This document shows, in pieces, positions 1 to 9,667 of a stretch of 64,000 nt of DNA. The notes under the pieces were generated by a model, which did not search any database, was not told where the DNA came from, and worked only from the letters and a program-made list of their open reading frames with translations. Within the stretch, counting starts at the first letter, position 1. The number at the start of each line of letters is the position of its first letter. Position numbers and translations under genes: made by a program. Source of the DNA: an uncultured Fidelibacterota bacterium (GTDB lineage: Bacteria; Fidelibacterota; UBA8477; JABMPR01); assembly GCA_937888365.1 (NCBI GenBank), contig CALBFA010000042.1, positions 1 through 64,000 on the forward strand, in the 5' to 3' direction.

Positions 1-78
1 GGCTAAATACCTTTGGAAGTCTTAAACAGAGACCCAGTTATTTTGACACTCCCTTAAATTTAATATGAGGAGTTTTTT

Positions 79-2265
79 ATGAAGAATTTTCAAAAAATAT
101 TGATTCTATTATTAATTAGCATTTTCATAACAAATCAGAATGTCTATGCCTGTCGATTGTTATCTATGATTGCAGATAATGGTGCCAATTTAAGTGGTGA
201 TGTAAATTCTGGCAGAGTAACCCAATATACCGATTATTTGCAAACCCAAAGCAATAGTCATGATGACGGCTGGGGTTTTCTTTACTATCAAGATGAGCAA
301 TTTTTATCAGACGGAAGTGTTGGAAATATTTTTAGAGGTGAAGAGCGGGCTGACGAAGGTGGTGGCTTTGATAACGCACAAACAAATTTACGCTTTACCC
401 CAAATGTAACAACATTAATGTGCCATATAAGAAGAACAAGTTCGGGGGCTAACAGCATAGATAATCCTCATCCTTGGATAATGGAATATAATGGTACTAC
501 ATATTCATTTGCACATAATGGGACAATTAACGATAAAGAAGGGTTAAGAGATATCATTGGTGTAGATTGGATAAATGCTCATGGCGGTTTAAACACTTTT
601 GGGCTTGGTGACTGGGAAGGTGTTGGTTGGCCAAATGTTGTAGATTCCGAACTTTATTTCTTCTGGCTTATGAAAAATATTGAAGAAGAAGGTGATATCC
701 TACAAGGACTAAAAAAGGCTCTGTCAAATGATACTTTTCAAACTATTACAAATGGTAATAGTTTGAATTTCACTTTTTCGAACGGTGAGGCAATTTGGGC
801 TTATAAGAGAGCAAGTTCAAGCGAAAGCGGTGATCCTAATTTTGCTCATAGCCTTTATTGGGTAGAAAATAATGCGGAATTTTTAGAATCTGGCATGTTT
901 TTTAATTATAAAGCTGTTATGTCACAACCAAATACAGTTTGGGCAAATAATTGGGGTGAAGATTGGCATAATATGATAAATGACCAATTAGTATATTTAC
1001 CACGAAACAGTAGTGCTGTGACTTTTAACAATTTTGGTCTTGAGTTGGCGGTAGTAGAAGTGAAAATACTTAAACAAAAATGGAACTGGGTGGGTTTTCC
1101 AGTTATGGACGATTTGGATGGCACCTCAATTGAGCCATTACTAGCTCCTATCTCTTCCTTCGCGGAGCAATCCATTGGACTAGATATAAACTCGTTTTTT
1201 TTGAATGGCTTCTGGGATCCTATTATTGATATTTTTCCAAGAAACGGCTATAAGTTGTTAACTGCCACGGATGAAGAAAATTACTCCCTTCCAATAACGG
1301 GCTCGAGATTAAAATCAATTGCACCGGTTTCATTAACGAGTGGAGAAAACTGGGTAACTTACTTTGTTGACGAGGAGCAAGAGCCCTTACATGCTTTACC
1401 ACCCGAGGTTATAGAACGCTTAGTTTCCATAAAAGCACAGGACTGGTATATGTTTAAAAGTGGTAACCATTGGATAAAGAAAAGTCCTCCAATATGCCCA
1501 GCAGAACCAGGTGCACCTTGTATTACCTTTAAATATGGTGAAATGTATATTTTGACCTTGAGTTCAGGCGAAAATATAAACATGATTTATGAAACAGGGA
1601 ATGGAACACCTCCTGGTGGTAATGTCGTTTTAAAAACCACATCTTTTGATGTACAGGTAAAAGAAGATTATACAGCTCTCTCAATTGAAGGGATTGAGGA
1701 CCCCGCCTCGGTAAAGGAGGTGGCAATATTTTTAGCAGATAACTGTATTGCTGCTGAGCCCGTAGATGAGTTCCCTCTCTATATGCAGGCTTATAATGGC
1801 GATGAATCTATGAATGATATCTCGATTCAAGTTGTAAGAGATGCTGGTTTAGCCAAAAGTATTCCTGACCATGCAACCCAAATAGGGCATGATAATATGT
1901 TTAAAGAGCACTATAAGCTTGCTAAAATGGATAAAGAAATAACCGAGGGTGGTTTTGTAGTGTATAAGGCTACAATCGAAAAGAGTGACGAGATTATGGT
2001 GATGGAAACATCTCTACTTTCAGTTTATCCAAATCCATTTAATCCTAGCACGACTTTGCAGTATGAGCTAGCCAAACATGAACATGTTTCAGTTGTCATT
2101 TATGACATGAGTGGTCGAGTCGTTGAAAATCTATATCAAGGTCAACAAGATAGAGGTCAATATGAACTCACATGGAACGGTAGCGATGTGGCGTCAGGGA
2201 TGTATTTTGTCGTATTTAAAACCTCTGACTATCAGTCCACACAGAAAGTGATGCTGCTTAAATAA
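79..2265 (+). CDS. Secreted class-II glutamine amidotransferase-like (Ntn hydrolase) protein with C-terminal type IX-like sorting domain
   Basis: Signal peptide ending VYA|CRLLSM, then motifs CHIRRTSSG, NPHPW and FAHNGTIND typical of GATase type 2; C-term SVYPNPFNPSTTLQYEL...YDMSGRVV...GMYFVVFKT..QKVMLLK. Confidence 0.85.
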   Translation: MKNFQKILILLLISIFITNQNVYACRLLSMIADNGANLSGDVNSGRVTQYTDYLQTQSNSHDDGWGFLYYQDEQFLSDGSVGNIFRGEERADEGGGFDNAQTNLRFTPNVTTLMCHIRRTSSGANSIDNPHPWIMEYNGTTYSFAHNGTINDKEGLRDIIGVDWINAHGGLNTFGLGDWEGVGWPNVVDSELYFFWLMKNIEEEGDILQGLKKALSNDTFQTITNGNSLNFTFSNGEAIWAYKRASSSESGDPNFAHSLYWVENNAEFLESGMFFNYKAVMSQPNTVWANNWGEDWHNMINDQLVYLPRNSSAVTFNNFGLELAVVEVKILKQKWNWVGFPVMDDLDGTSIEPLLAPISSFAEQSIGLDINSFFLNGFWDPIIDIFPRNGYKLLTATDEENYSLPITGSRLKSIAPVSLTSGENWVTYFVDEEQEPLHALPPEVIERLVSIKAQDWYMFKSGNHWIKKSPPICPAEPGAPCITFKYGEMYILTLSSGENINMIYETGNGTPPGGNVVLKTTSFDVQVKEDYTALSIEGIEDPASVKEVAIFLADNCIAAEPVDEFPLYMQAYNGDESMNDISIQVVRDAGLAKSIPDHATQIGHDNMFKEHYKLAKMDKEITEGGFVVYKATIEKSDEIMVMETSLLSVYPNPFNPSTTLQYELAKHEHVSVVIYDMSGRVVENLYQGQQDRGQYELTWNGSDVASGMYFVVFKTSDYQSTQKVMLLK

Positions 2266-2329
2266 AAAACACATGGGTATAAATGATAACATAAGAGATA
2301 AAATCAAAACATGAAAATGCGAATCAATT

Positions 2330-2375
2330 CCCCTCCTTTTTTAAGGAGGGGTGTCCCGACGCTATGGGTCGGGAC
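2330..2375. repeat. Double-hairpin, dispersed-repeat-like element (CCCCTCCTT-TTTT-AAGGAGGGG followed by GTCCCGAC-N7-GTCGGGAC)
   Basis: Two adjacent perfect inverted repeats at 2330-2351 and 2353-2375, followed by ggggtggttt; intergenic if the downstream start is 2419. Confidence 0.65.
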
Positions 2376-2418
2376 GGGGTGGTTTAAAGGCTACAAAACT
2401 ACAAAGGTGCTAAGAATA

Positions 2419-4686
2419 ATGGGATTTAAACGTTGTAAGCTCAATTGTCATGCTCTGTATTTAATCCTAATCATGATGTTTCCTTTCTCAATCCAAGCCA
2501 CCACTTGGATAGTCCAACCCGAAGCTGGGGGTCATTTTGTACGGATTCAAGACGCTATAGATGGCTCCAGTCAGGGTGATACGATTCTGGTAGAACCTGG
2601 GACTTATTATGAGAATATCAACTTTAATGGAAAGAATGTGGTTTTAACTTCTCGCTATCTTTATACAGAAGATGAGAATGATATCAATACAACCATCATA
2701 GATGGAAATCGTGATGGGCGAGTGGTGACCATTGAAAGTGGCGAAAACCGCTCTTGTCAATTGATTGGATTTATAATAACCCATGGGCTATTGAATTCTG
2801 GGCCCTATGACTATAACTCGACGCGTTATGGCGCTGGTCTTTTTATACAAGAGAGCAGTCCTCGAATTGTGCACGCCATTATCAGAGATAATCAAATTTC
2901 AGGAATGACAGGTGGCGGTGGTGTTGCTGTTAAAGACAACTCCTCTCCCTTTTTCAGTAAAGTTTCTATTTATAATAATAACTCGGGTTTCACAGGGGGC
3001 GGCCTTGTAGTATTTAATACTTCCACCCCTGAATTTGACTCTATCAACAAATGTAGTATTTATAATAATATTTCAGGCGCTCAGAATGATATTTGGCTAA
3101 ATGAGAACTATCCAAATGAAATATCAATACCTTTAGATACTTTTTCGCTTAGCGAGGCTAATGAACATTTTATTGGTTTGCCACCGACTCTAAACTTAAC
3201 AGCAGAGCATGCCTACTTTGAACCTATAGCAAATGATTTGTATGTGAGTCCAGGTGGTGATGACAATAACTCGGGTTTGTCCTTTAACTCGCCCCTCAAA
3301 ACCATTCAATATGCCTTAAGTATAATTGAGAGTGATAGTTTAAACCCACACACGATATACTTAGATGAAGGTGTCTTCTCACCATCAGGTGGACAACATT
3401 TTCCTCTCAATGCAAAGAGTTTTATTAATATTCAAGGTGCTGGAAAAGATCTGACCATTTTGGATGGTGAGAATCTAGCAACACACATTTTTGCACGCTA
3501 TGATAATCACTATACAGTATCTAGTTTAGGCCTTACTCGCGCTCCATATTTAGGACCGGCAAGGTCAATAAAGCTGTGTGAAAATATTGGTGCAGAATAT
3601 TCAAATATTCGCTTTTGGAATAATAGTGGTGGATCATTAATTCTGGGTCAAATTAGTACAGAAAGCCCGCCACACCCACAAACTGATTTTGTCACATTAG
3701 ATAGTTTAGAAATAATAAACAACTCTTGTTTGAGAAATATATATTTTAGTGGTCATAGCAAAATAGTTTTAAAAAATAGTATCATAAGAAATACAATCCC
3801 TGTTTATGATGAAATATGGGAGACTTTTATGGGGCAACCTTTATTTGCGACATCAAATTCTCCAGAAACGAATAGCCTTGTTCTTCAAAATGTAGAAATT
3901 ACACAGAATAATAACCCTACACCTTGGTATGATAGTTTTTCCGCAGTTAGTGTTAATAATATTTCAACCGCCTTGATTAACTGTACTATAGGCGATAATG
4001 AAAGCCAGTACGGTGCTGCTTTAGTTATGTATGATGCCGACGTTACGGTTGTAAATAGCATTTTGTATGGCAATAGTCCTACGCAAATATTACTGGATAA
4101 CCTCTATGGGAATTCAAGAAATACGCTTACGGTGCAGAACTCACTGATAGAAGGGGGTCAATGGAACGTGATGGGCATGGGAGCCAATACACTTAATTGG
4201 CTAGAGGGCAATATTGACGAAGACCCATTGTTTCAAGGAGGAGATGTTAATCCCTACTATTTAACAGCGAATTCTCCAGCAATTGATGCGGGAACGGACT
4301 TTTTTGTTTGGGAGGGTGATACTCTTTTAAATTTAAGCCCTGATGATTACCGAGGACTAGCACCTGATATCGGTGCGTATGAGTATGATGAAACCAATGA
4401 TGTTGTTGAAATGGTAGTTCCTACATCATTCAAATTGTATGGCAATTACCCGAATCCGTTTAATGGCGTGACGCATTTATCTTTTTATGTACCGCAAGCA
4501 GGTGATGTAAAATTGACAGTTTATAATATTCAAGGTCAAGAAATTGAAAAGAAAGTCCTCACATATTTAAGCTCAGGTTCTCAAACAATCGCTTGGGATG
4601 CGAAAGATTTACCTTCAGGACTTTATATATACCGGTTTACATATCTAGGTGTTAGCTTTTATGGCAAAGCGTTGTTGGTGAAATAG
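2419..4686 (+). CDS. Secreted right-handed parallel beta-helix (pectate-lyase-like/DUF1565-like) protein with C-terminal sorting domain
   Basis: ORF 2311-4686; ATG at 2419 chosen because the upstream residues translate the palindromic repeat. IQDAIDGSSQGDTILVEPGTYYENINFNGKNV motif, LYVSPGGDDNNSGLSFNSPLKTIQYAL; C-term KLYGNYPNPFNG...GLYIYRFTYLG. Confidence 0.8.
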   Translation: MGFKRCKLNCHALYLILIMMFPFSIQATTWIVQPEAGGHFVRIQDAIDGSSQGDTILVEPGTYYENINFNGKNVVLTSRYLYTEDENDINTTIIDGNRDGRVVTIESGENRSCQLIGFIITHGLLNSGPYDYNSTRYGAGLFIQESSPRIVHAIIRDNQISGMTGGGGVAVKDNSSPFFSKVSIYNNNSGFTGGGLVVFNTSTPEFDSINKCSIYNNISGAQNDIWLNENYPNEISIPLDTFSLSEANEHFIGLPPTLNLTAEHAYFEPIANDLYVSPGGDDNNSGLSFNSPLKTIQYALSIIESDSLNPHTIYLDEGVFSPSGGQHFPLNAKSFINIQGAGKDLTILDGENLATHIFARYDNHYTVSSLGLTRAPYLGPARSIKLCENIGAEYSNIRFWNNSGGSLILGQISTESPPHPQTDFVTLDSLEIINNSCLRNIYFSGHSKIVLKNSIIRNTIPVYDEIWETFMGQPLFATSNSPETNSLVLQNVEITQNNNPTPWYDSFSAVSVNNISTALINCTIGDNESQYGAALVMYDADVTVVNSILYGNSPTQILLDNLYGNSRNTLTVQNSLIEGGQWNVMGMGANTLNWLEGNIDEDPLFQGGDVNPYYLTANSPAIDAGTDFFVWEGDTLLNLSPDDYRGLAPDIGAYEYDETNDVVEMVVPTSFKLYGNYPNPFNGVTHLSFYVPQAGDVKLTVYNIQGQEIEKKVLTYLSSGSQTIAWDAKDLPSGLYIYRFTYLGVSFYGKALLVK

Positions 4687-4733
4687 AGATATATTTTACT
4701 TCACCGCAACGTTTCATTATTATAAACGACAAA

Positions 4734-4762
4734 AAAAAGGCTCAACACCGTTGAGCCTTTTT
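4734..4762. terminator. Bidirectional intrinsic terminator between convergent genes
   Basis: AAAAAGGCTCAAC-ACC-GTTGAGCCTTTTT perfect hairpin. Confidence 0.85.
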
Positions 4763-4783
4763 AAAATCAGTGCGTGATTAAGA

Positions 4784-6328
4784 TTAAAATGTAAATCCGG
4801 TTTCGATACTGGTAATAGCGATAACTTCATCCGAATTTTTGGATGTATCGATTTCACCGTCACCGTTTACGTCACGGTAAGATTGTTTGAAGTCATACGC
4901 TAAAATGACGCCGCCACCCAGTTCAAATGCTGCGCGATAACCTAAGATTGAACCTTCAGCAACAAAGTTGAAGGGATCTTCGCGATTCATTCTTTCGAAA
5001 TAAGCTTTTGCTTCTTTGAGTTTAGGAAGTGAGTTTTCAGCAAGCCCGATACTAGCCGTCACACCCTTTACAGCGATTGTATCTTGACGCATATCCAAAT
5101 AAGAACCCGTAATCGTTAAGAAATTAGCGATATTTGCACTTAATCCACCGTAAATACCTTTAAGTGCTGGGGTTTCTAAATAACCCATATCTTTGGTATA
5201 GGCTAATGGGTCGCCATTGGAATCTTCACGAACCATTACACGCTGTAAATCATAGTTACGATCGAAAAAGCCAAAGGCAAAGTTTTCGCTCGATTGGCGA
5301 TATTCCAAATCATAATGAACCATTTTCATAATTTTACCATGGATTCCTGGAGCAAAACCCCATCCATGAGAAATCGTGTCATTTGATAAAACATTGACAT
5401 GGTCGCCTAAGAATTTTGAAAACTCAACAGCAGCCATCATCGTAAAAGGACCTTTTTCAATAACCGGGTAGCCGACATCAAAACTTATTGCAGAGATTGA
5501 CTTTTTGGTGTCGTTAATATTTAATGGTTCGCCTTTAAGAAGAACTGAAGGGTCTAGTAAAATATCCCCACCTGTCCAACCTGGAATTTCGTTCGCATAA
5601 ATAACGTCTGTAATATTATCGCCATCGGCATCGCGGTCATCAGCATCAGTTATACCATCGCCATCAGAGTCAATATAAAGGGAGTCAGCATCAGGAAAGT
5701 CATCAGCAAAATCAGGATATCCATCGCCGTCGCGATCAGAAAGTCCTAAATATTGATTGCCGTCTGTTGCATAAGTTGCACCAAATTTAAGTTTTCCTAA
5801 GTTTGTTGTAGCACGAACACTCATTAATCCTGGTCCGCCATTAAATTCCTTAATATTTGCAGCGAAGCCTTCAAATCCAACTCCAAGTGGTCCCATGGGT
5901 AATGTTGCACCAAAATGCGCTCCAACTTGGCGGACAGCAGGGAATTCTTCCATGTTGGAATAATTTTTAATTAAAATTCCGTAGCCTATCGTAACATTAT
6001 CGAGTGTTCCATAACGAGCAAATAATTTGTCGCCAGGCTGACCCCAACGTAAATATAAAATTTTGTCTAAAATATCTTGAGCTTCATTCCATTCGTCAGC
6101 TCTAATGTCACCTTGAGCGTTCAAATAAATGACCAAATCTAGACCCACGCCAAGTTTGCCTAACGCAACTTCAGGTCGTAATGCGATTTGATTATAAATT
6201 TCTCCGTCAATTGTAACGGCACCCAGCCCCATGCCCATTCCGTAATCGGGACCCGATCCTGCGCCTTGTGCAAATAAAAGGGTCGTAAAAGCTGCTATGC
6301 TTATTAACATCAATTTCATGTGTTTCAT
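4784..6328 (-). CDS. Outer-membrane beta-barrel-like protein with internal DxDxDG (thrombospondin-3/EF-hand-like) calcium-binding repeats
   Basis: Signal peptide; alternating barrel-like C-terminal part ending ETGFTF; DRDGDGYPDFADDFPDADSLYIDSDGDGITDADDRDADGDNITD; second motif DVNGDGEID. Confidence 0.65.
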   Translation of the reverse strand: MKHMKLMLISIAAFTTLLFAQGAGSGPDYGMGMGLGAVTIDGEIYNQIALRPEVALGKLGVGLDLVIYLNAQGDIRADEWNEAQDILDKILYLRWGQPGDKLFARYGTLDNVTIGYGILIKNYSNMEEFPAVRQVGAHFGATLPMGPLGVGFEGFAANIKEFNGGPGLMSVRATTNLGKLKFGATYATDGNQYLGLSDRDGDGYPDFADDFPDADSLYIDSDGDGITDADDRDADGDNITDVIYANEIPGWTGGDILLDPSVLLKGEPLNINDTKKSISAISFDVGYPVIEKGPFTMMAAVEFSKFLGDHVNVLSNDTISHGWGFAPGIHGKIMKMVHYDLEYRQSSENFAFGFFDRNYDLQRVMVREDSNGDPLAYTKDMGYLETPALKGIYGGLSANIANFLTITGSYLDMRQDTIAVKGVTASIGLAENSLPKLKEAKAYFERMNREDPFNFVAEGSILGYRAAFELGGGVILAYDFKQSYRDVNGDGEIDTSKNSDEVIAITSIETGFTF

Positions 6329-6433
6329 ATAATTCTCCTGTTCATTTTGGGTGTGAATATAATGGTATTTATGGGCTTAACCATTGGAAACAATGGTTAA
6401 TTTAAATTTGTGAGTGATATCAAAACTCTTCGA

Positions 6434-7204
6434 TTAGAATTCATCAAAACTTAAATTCCAATTTTTTAATGCATCATTTGCAGCATTTTGGCTCGCTTCT
6501 TTTTTGCTAAAGCCTTCACCAAAACCGATAATTTTGTCCTGAATTTGTGTTTGCATGATAAAAATGCGTGAATGATCAGGTCCGCTTTCTTCAGATACAA
6601 GATAAATGGGTGTTCCTAATCCAAGGCGTTGACACTTTTCGGCAAGTTGACCTTTGTAATTGAAAGTTTGTAAGTCCTCGCTGTAATTGGGCTTTAATTT
6701 GAGAATAAAATGATGAATAAAATTTTTAGCATCCTCGTATGAGCCATCAATATAAATAGCTCCAATAACGGATTCAACAATATCGGCCCGAATAGATTCT
6801 TGCTCTCTATCATTGCGGGATAAAATGGCGTTTGATGCTCTAAGAAAATTATGAAGCCCAAGATCTGTACTACAACTTGTGAGAAAGTTCCCGTTTACTA
6901 GAATGGTTCGATATTTTGTTAACGTGCCTTCATTAAGATGAGGATGTTGCTCAAAAATAAAATCAGTTGCTACTAGTTGAAGAACGGCGTCTCCTAAAAA
7001 CTCCAACCTTTCATAATGATCTTCATAAATTGTATGGCCCAAAGAATAGCTGCTATGTGTCAAAGCCTCGGCTAAAAGAGACGGATTTTTAAAAGTATAT
7101 TGGATGCATTTTTCGACGTCTTTGATGGGGAAATCAGGTATTACAATTTGAGCTTCGGTTTTTGAGGAAAATAGTTTGGTAAAATTATCAATGAAGCGTT
7201 TCAT
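6434..7204 (-). CDS. rnc: Ribonuclease III
   Basis: ERLEFLGDAVLQL signature, N-terminal endonuclease domain, C-terminal dsRBD. Confidence 0.95.
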   Translation of the reverse strand: MKRFIDNFTKLFSSKTEAQIVIPDFPIKDVEKCIQYTFKNPSLLAEALTHSSYSLGHTIYEDHYERLEFLGDAVLQLVATDFIFEQHPHLNEGTLTKYRTILVNGNFLTSCSTDLGLHNFLRASNAILSRNDREQESIRADIVESVIGAIYIDGSYEDAKNFIHHFILKLKPNYSEDLQTFNYKGQLAEKCQRLGLGTPIYLVSEESGPDHSRIFIMQTQIQDKIIGFGEGFSKKEASQNAANDALKNWNLSFDEF

Positions 7205-7311
7205 ACGGCATCACCTTTTGAGAGACAATGGCGATTGATGAGTTCCAATAATTTTAGTGATATCAAACTAAAGGCGATTCTTTATGTTTTATGCCATTCG
7301 TATAGAAGCGT

Positions 7312-8547
7312 TTATACTTTTTTAACCACTAATACCGCGTTATGCCCACCAAATCCAAAAGAGTTACTCATGGCAATATGAAGATCTGCTTCTTTTGCTT
7401 TATTTGGTGTATAATTCAAATCGCACTCTTCATCTTTATTTTGGTAATTTATCGTTGGAGGGACAATATTATCATTTAGCGCCATAATCGTTGCTGCTAA
7501 TTCAATTCCACCTGAGGCGCCTAATAAATGACCTGTCATTGATTTCGTTGAACTAATATTAACTTGATAAGCATAATCACCAAAAACGTCTTTGATAGCT
7601 TTTGTCTCATTTTTATCGTTTGCGGGTGTGGATGTTCCATGTGCATTGATATAATCAATATCTGTCGGCTCGACATCAGCATCTTTTAATGCTTGTTTGA
7701 TGGCTCGAACGGCACCTTCGCCACCTGGAGCGGGGCTGGTGATATGATAGGCATCGCCTGTCATCCCAAATCCACTGAGTTCGGCCAAAATCTTTGCGCC
7801 TCTGGCCTCGGCATGTTCTAAAGTTTCCAAGACAAAAACCCCAGAGCCTTCGCCCATGACAAAACCGCTTCGTTCAGCATCAAAAGGTCGAGAAGCGGTG
7901 GCGGGATTAGGATTTTGCGATAAGGCTTTCATATTGGCGAATCCTGCAAAAGCGATGGGTGTAATGGTTGCATCCGCCGCGCCGGCGATAACGACATCCG
8001 CATCACCATAACGAAGGGAACGAAGCGCCAAGCCAATAGCATGGTTTGCTGTAGCACAAGCTGATGAAACTGAGAAATTAAGTCCTTTAAGTCCCCAAAT
8101 AATAGAAACATATCCTGCAGCTATGTCTGGAATCATCATCGGAATAAAGAATGGCGAAACGCGCCGATGGCCTTTTTGTAAAAGCTTTGTGTGTTCTTCT
8201 GAAAAAACTTGTAATCCACCGATTCCAGATCCAATAATAACACCAACACGTTCGCGATCCGTTTTGTCAAAATCGATTCCGCTTTGTTTGATGGCTTCAT
8301 CAGCAGCATGAATAGCATATCGTGCATACGGATCCATACGTCGTGATTCCTTCGGTTCCACAAGATGATCAATGTTGATATCTTCTTTAATTAAGCCGCC
8401 AACTGTTGCATTCGAACCCGCTTCTACTAGCCAATCAATGGTTTGAATACCACTTTTCCCGGTTTTCATGCCATCCCATAATTCGGAGACCGTATTTCCT
8501 AAAGGTGAAACGACACCCATACCTGTAATGACGACACGTTTTTTCAT
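7312..8547 (-). CDS. fabF: 3-oxoacyl-ACP synthase II
   Basis: VVITGMGVVSPLGN, SSACATANHAIG, INAHGTSTPANDKNE, SMTGHLLGASGGIE; ATG start at 8547. Confidence 0.96.
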   Translation of the reverse strand: MKKRVVITGMGVVSPLGNTVSELWDGMKTGKSGIQTIDWLVEAGSNATVGGLIKEDINIDHLVEPKESRRMDPYARYAIHAADEAIKQSGIDFDKTDRERVGVIIGSGIGGLQVFSEEHTKLLQKGHRRVSPFFIPMMIPDIAAGYVSIIWGLKGLNFSVSSACATANHAIGLALRSLRYGDADVVIAGAADATITPIAFAGFANMKALSQNPNPATASRPFDAERSGFVMGEGSGVFVLETLEHAEARGAKILAELSGFGMTGDAYHITSPAPGGEGAVRAIKQALKDADVEPTDIDYINAHGTSTPANDKNETKAIKDVFGDYAYQVNISSTKSMTGHLLGASGGIELAATIMALNDNIVPPTINYQNKDEECDLNYTPNKAKEADLHIAMSNSFGFGGHNAVLVVKKV

Positions 8548-8564
8548 CAAAATCTTAACTCCTC

Positions 8565-8614
8565 AAAAAAATAATTCACCATTGGATTCGCATAAATACG
8601 AAATAATGGTGAAT
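8565..8614 (-). terminator. Hairpin plus U-tract between acpP and fabF (attenuator candidate)
   Basis: On the minus strand ATTCACCATT...(inner CG-rich stem)...AATGGTGAAT is followed directly by TATTTTTTT and then GAGGAG (fabF SD). Confidence 0.65.
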
Positions 8615-8645
8615 CATAATCGACTACTATAATTATTTAATAGGC

Positions 8646-8879
8646 TTAGTTAAGCTTTCCGTCAATATAGTCTACGGCAGCTTTAACCGTTAAAATGCTT
8701 TCAGCATCTTCGTCTGGGATTTCAATATCAAAAACCTCTTCGAACTGCATAATAAGCTCAACTGTATCAAGTGAGTCGGCACCTAAATCATCAATAAATG
8801 AAGCATTTTCAGTTACTTTAGATACATCCACACCCAGTTTTTCCACAACTGCTTCGATTACTTTTTCTAATGTTGACAT
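8646..8879 (-). CDS. acpP: Acyl carrier protein
   Basis: 77 aa, [33 protein letters not shown]. Confidence 0.97.
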   Translation of the reverse strand: MSTLEKVIEAVVEKLGVDVSKVTENASFIDDLGADSLDTVELIMQFEEVFDIEIPDEDAESILTVKAAVDYIDGKLN

Positions 8880-8917
8880 ATTATTCGTCTCCTTTTTCTT
8901 AAAACTAAATGATTATT

Positions 8918-9667
8918 TTATCCTTGCATCACTAAGCCGCCATCAACATTGACGACTTGACCCGTAATATAACTGGCCAAATCTGATGCTAAAAAAGCGC
9001 TTAAATGTGCAACATCTTCACCGCTACCAATTCGTCCCAAAGGGATCTGAAGGGTAAGGGTTTCTTTTGCAGTTTCACTCATTGCTTGGGTCATATCGGT
9101 TTCAATATAACCAGGAGCAATGGCATTCACAGTAATTCCACGTGAGGATATCTCTCGTGCGAGTGACTTCGTAAAACCGAGTATTCCTGCCTTTGCAGCG
9201 GAATAATTTATTTGTCCAGCGTTGCCCATTTGGCCAACAATAGACGATATATTGATAATGCGTCCATAACGGTTTTTCATCATAGGACGTAATATTGCCT
9301 GACACATATTAAAAATGCCTGTAAGATTAACATGCAGAACTTCATCCCAATCTTCAACTTTCATTCTCATTAATAAGCCATCTTTTGTGATGCCTGCATT
9401 GTTGATTAAAATATCAACTTTTCCATATTTCTCGACGGCAAAATTGACCAATGCTTTTGCTTCGTCGATGTTCGAAATATCAGCAGCATATCCAGAGACT
9501 TGATACCCCAATGATTTTAGCTCATTAACCGTCGATTGAACGGCTTCATTGTTACGACTCGAAATGACGACACTACAATCATTTTTTGCAAGCGTTTCAG
9601 CAATAGCGCGACCGATACCACGGGTTGAACCTGTTACAATCGCAATTTTTCCTTGAAAATTTATCAT
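8918..9667 (-). CDS. fabG: 3-oxoacyl-ACP reductase
   Basis: SDR fold: VTGSTRGIGRAIAE, NNAG, YSAAKAG, IAPGYIETDMT; operon context. Confidence 0.95.
   Translation of the reverse strand: MINFQGKIAIVTGSTRGIGRAIAETLAKNDCSVVISSRNNEAVQSTVNELKSLGYQVSGYAADISNIDEAKALVNFAVEKYGKVDILINNAGITKDGLLMRMKVEDWDEVLHVNLTGIFNMCQAILRPMMKNRYGRIINISSIVGQMGNAGQINYSAAKAGILGFTKSLAREISSRGITVNAIAPGYIETDMTQAMSETAKETLTLQIPLGRIGSGEDVAHLSAFLASDLASYITGQVVNVDGGLVMQG

Noticed and set aside
906-1726. Minus-strand ORFs of 65-89 aa opposite the first gene (one reading MPPPLPRRGPQ)
   Set aside because: Lie antisense to a well-supported CDS, no domain signature or SD; the PPLPRRG string is coincidental with the real repeat at 2330.
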